Shown here: positions 62,016-64,000 of the stretch, in pieces
Layout: each line of letters begins with the position of its first letter
Position numbering within the stretch: position 1 is the first letter of the stretch
Position numbers and translations under genes: made by a program
DNA from: Ustulina deusta
Lineage: Eukaryota; Ascomycota; Sordariomycetes; Xylariales; Xylariaceae
Reading direction: 5' to 3'
DNA length: 64,000 nt
Assembly: GCA_023159155.1 (NCBI GenBank)
Contig: JAJNNX010000050.1
Location: 371,223 to 435,222, forward strand
Notes under the pieces: model-generated
Database searches by the model: none
What the model was told of the DNA's origin: nothing
The model's input: only the letters and a program-made list of their open reading frames with translations

Positions 62016-62387
62016 TTAATTATAATTATTAGCAAAAATTAAACTAATAAAAATAAATTATTTAGCTAAATTAACTATTATTTTTAAGTTTTTATTAAAA
62101 TATTTTGTTTTATTAACTATTTAATATTAATAATAATATTATAACTAAAATTAATAATTTAAAACATTTAGTTTTTAAATTATTAATTATTAATTTCTAT
62201 AATATATATTAAATATTTATAAATTTTATTAATTACTTTGTTTTAGTAGTTATAAAGTTTCTAAAGTTTAGCTAATTAAACTACTTTTATTTTTAACTAT
62301 TGCTTAACTTATTATATAAACTTATAACTAAATATTAAAAAAATATAAGCTCTAGTATCATATAAAGCTAAAGTTTCTATTCTAATA
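62016..62387 (+). repeat. Repeat A, plus-orientation copy, less mutated
   Basis: Partner of 57971-58341. Near its right end (62350-62387) it keeps G and C where the other copy has A and T, for example GCTCTAGTATC against GTGTTAATATT, so it is the better template for the ancestral sequence. Confidence 0.8.
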
Positions 62388-64000
62388 CTTGTTATACCTA
62401 GCATACTAGGACCGGTACACACATACTATATATATATACTATATCTGCACCTATTTTAATAAAAAATCTTTTTTTTATAAGTTTTAGTTTTATAAACTAA
62501 CTTTACGAAATATATAATTTATTTTTTTATATATTATATTTAACTTTATAAACTTTTTATTTATAATAATTTTAAAGCTTTTTTTAAGATTATTTATAAT
62601 ATATTTATATAATAGCTCTTAAAAAACCCGGACTATTAATTAGATTAATGCTTCCTAAAAAAAATAAATTAGCTAGAAATAACTAATAAAGCTATACTAA
62701 TTCTTTTTTAAATAAAAAATAAAAATTAAAGCTTAGTAATAGTTTAATACTTAATTATTAAAATAATAATAATATTTTATAACTTGAAAATATTAATTAA
62801 TTTTTATTATAATAAAATATTTAGCTTAAAGTAAAACTTAAAAAAATAAGTAAATAATTAAAAAAATAGAAATAACTTATTTTTAGATTAAAGGAATTTT
62901 GACCTATAAGTATATATAAATTAATATTAAAACAAAAACTTAAAAAATATAAGTATTAAAAAAAAGCTAAAAATTTAGAAAACTTTGAATTTTTTAACTT
63001 TTTAGATTTTTTTTAGATTTTTTATTTAAAATGCAGAAATTAGTACTAAAAATAATATAACTTTTTTAATTCTAGCTTATTATTTACTTTTTTATTTTTA
63101 TTATTATTATTTAATAAATTAAATTTAAATAGTTTTAATTATTAATTACTTTATTATTATAAATACTATAATAATAATAAAAAGTTAAATATTAATTTTA
63201 GTTATTTTTTAAAATTTAAATATTTTTTGTTTATTATATAGTTTATTTATAATTAATAAGTTAAATAAATTAAAAAATTAAAATTTATATTTAAAAATTT
63301 ATAAAAAAAGTTTTAATAAATTTAGATTTAAATTATTTATATAGTTAGTAAAATAAATTAGAATTATAAAAACTAATATTAAATTTTTTTTTTAAAAAAA
63401 GCGTACTAGGATTACTTTTTTATAAATCTAATTAAAAAATTTTTGCTAATTAAACTAAAACTTTAATTTACTAATTAAATTTTTTTATTATAAATATTAG
63501 CTAGTAGTTAAAAAAAGCTTAATAATAAGCTAATTAAAACTTTAAAATATTTAATTAATATTTATTTTAAATTAAAAATTAAAAAAAATAATAAAGCAAT
63601 AATAAAAAAGCTATATTATATTACTAAAAACTAATTAATTTGTTTTAATAAAAAATTATAAATTTTAATAATTTATTATTTTAAAAAAAATTAATAATAA
63701 TAAATATAGTATAATATTATTAAAAACTAATAATTTTTATTTTTAAAGCTATAAAGCTTTAATAAAAACTTTTATATTTAAATACTAACCGAACTAATAC
63801 TAATAAACCTTAGTATTAATAATAATATTAAAACCCTTTTAAGCAAAAATATTTTAATAATAAGGATTATTTTTACTAAAGCTAAAAGTACTATAATATA
63901 GTTTAGAGCTAAAATAGTTATTAGTACTATAACTAGCTAAAATAACCTTATTTAAATTAATAATTTTTTAATAATTATATATTAAAAAAATTATTATTTT

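Larger units (their letters stand above)
55917..64000. other. Extremely AT-rich, gene-free block (RIP-like)
   Basis: From about 55.92 kb to the window end the sequence is almost all A and T, TpA-rich, with no open frame of length in any direction. It contains at least two repeat families in inverted orientation. Where two copies can be compared they differ mainly by C/T and G/A transitions. This is what RIP does to duplicated DNA, so the block is best read as nested, destroyed transposons or an AT-isochore or (sub)centromeric type region. A less damaged stretch remains at about 62330-62460. The block continues past the window. Confidence 0.85.

Noticed and set aside
1..64000. tRNA or rRNA genes
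   Set aside because: I looked for B-box-like GGTTCGANTCC and similar signals and found none with a matching fold; a covariance-model search would settle it.
55917..64000. Mitochondrial DNA or a bacterial insertion as the source of the AT-rich block
   Set aside because: No mitochondrial genes or tRNAs are visible, repeat copies differ by transitions, and the block is joined to a nuclear gene; RIP-like decay is the simpler reading.

Overview
This window comes from a filamentous ascomycete, most likely a Sordariomycete. The evidence is short phase-conserving spliceosomal introns with GTRNGT donors and CTNAC/CTGAC branch sites, proteins of clearly fungal type (a GH16 enzyme with a CBM1 module, Csx1-type RRM protein, Ecm29, Nmd3, Esf2), and long TA-dominated blocks with transition-type differences between repeat copies, as repeat-induced point mutation (RIP) leaves. 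Placement below class level is not possible by eye; a Xylariales-like lineage is only a guess.

Layout. 1-6.6 kb is gene-poor, AT-leaning sequence with no gene I can defend. 6.6-8.0 kb (-) is a secreted GH16 glucanase-type enzyme with a C-terminal cellulose-binding domain. 10.1-14.3 kb (+) is a seven-exon, 1101-residue GTPase of the nuclear SLIP-GC-like type. 15.0-16.4 kb (-) is a cytochrome b561-type membrane protein with a low-complexity Gly/Asn/Ser ectodomain. 19.2-20.7 kb (-) is a three-RRM protein (Csx1/Nam8/Ngr1 type), followed upstream by more than 9 kb without a convincing gene but with several sense-strand ORFs. 30.0-35.5 kb (+) is the proteasome adaptor/scaffold Ecm29, then a conserved fungal unknown (+), which converges on an alpha-ketoglutarate-dependent TauD-type dioxygenase (-) with one base between the stop codons. 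39.39-42.78 kb is a decayed, RIP-like DNA transposon with 65-bp terminal inverted repeats and a perfect 9-bp target duplication (Mutator-like). 44.0-53.2 kb is a housekeeping block: NMD3 (60S export), a possible small membrane-protein gene, ESF2 (SSU processome), an aldehyde dehydrogenase and a 121-residue conserved unknown. 55.0-55.8 kb is a GC-rich C2H2 zinc-finger gene ending in a row of G-runs. From about 55.92 kb to the window end is an extremely AT-rich, gene-free block with at least two inverted repeat families.

Exon models were built by hand from splice signals, reading phase and recalled family motifs; every total below is a whole number of codons. The most notable result is in NMD3: one intron makes sense only as a stwintron (intron within an intron, [D1,2] type), because only two-step removal keeps the frame and gives the expected LQPP..W sequence. 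NMD3 also has a 12-nt exon, and ECM29 probably uses a GC-AG intron.
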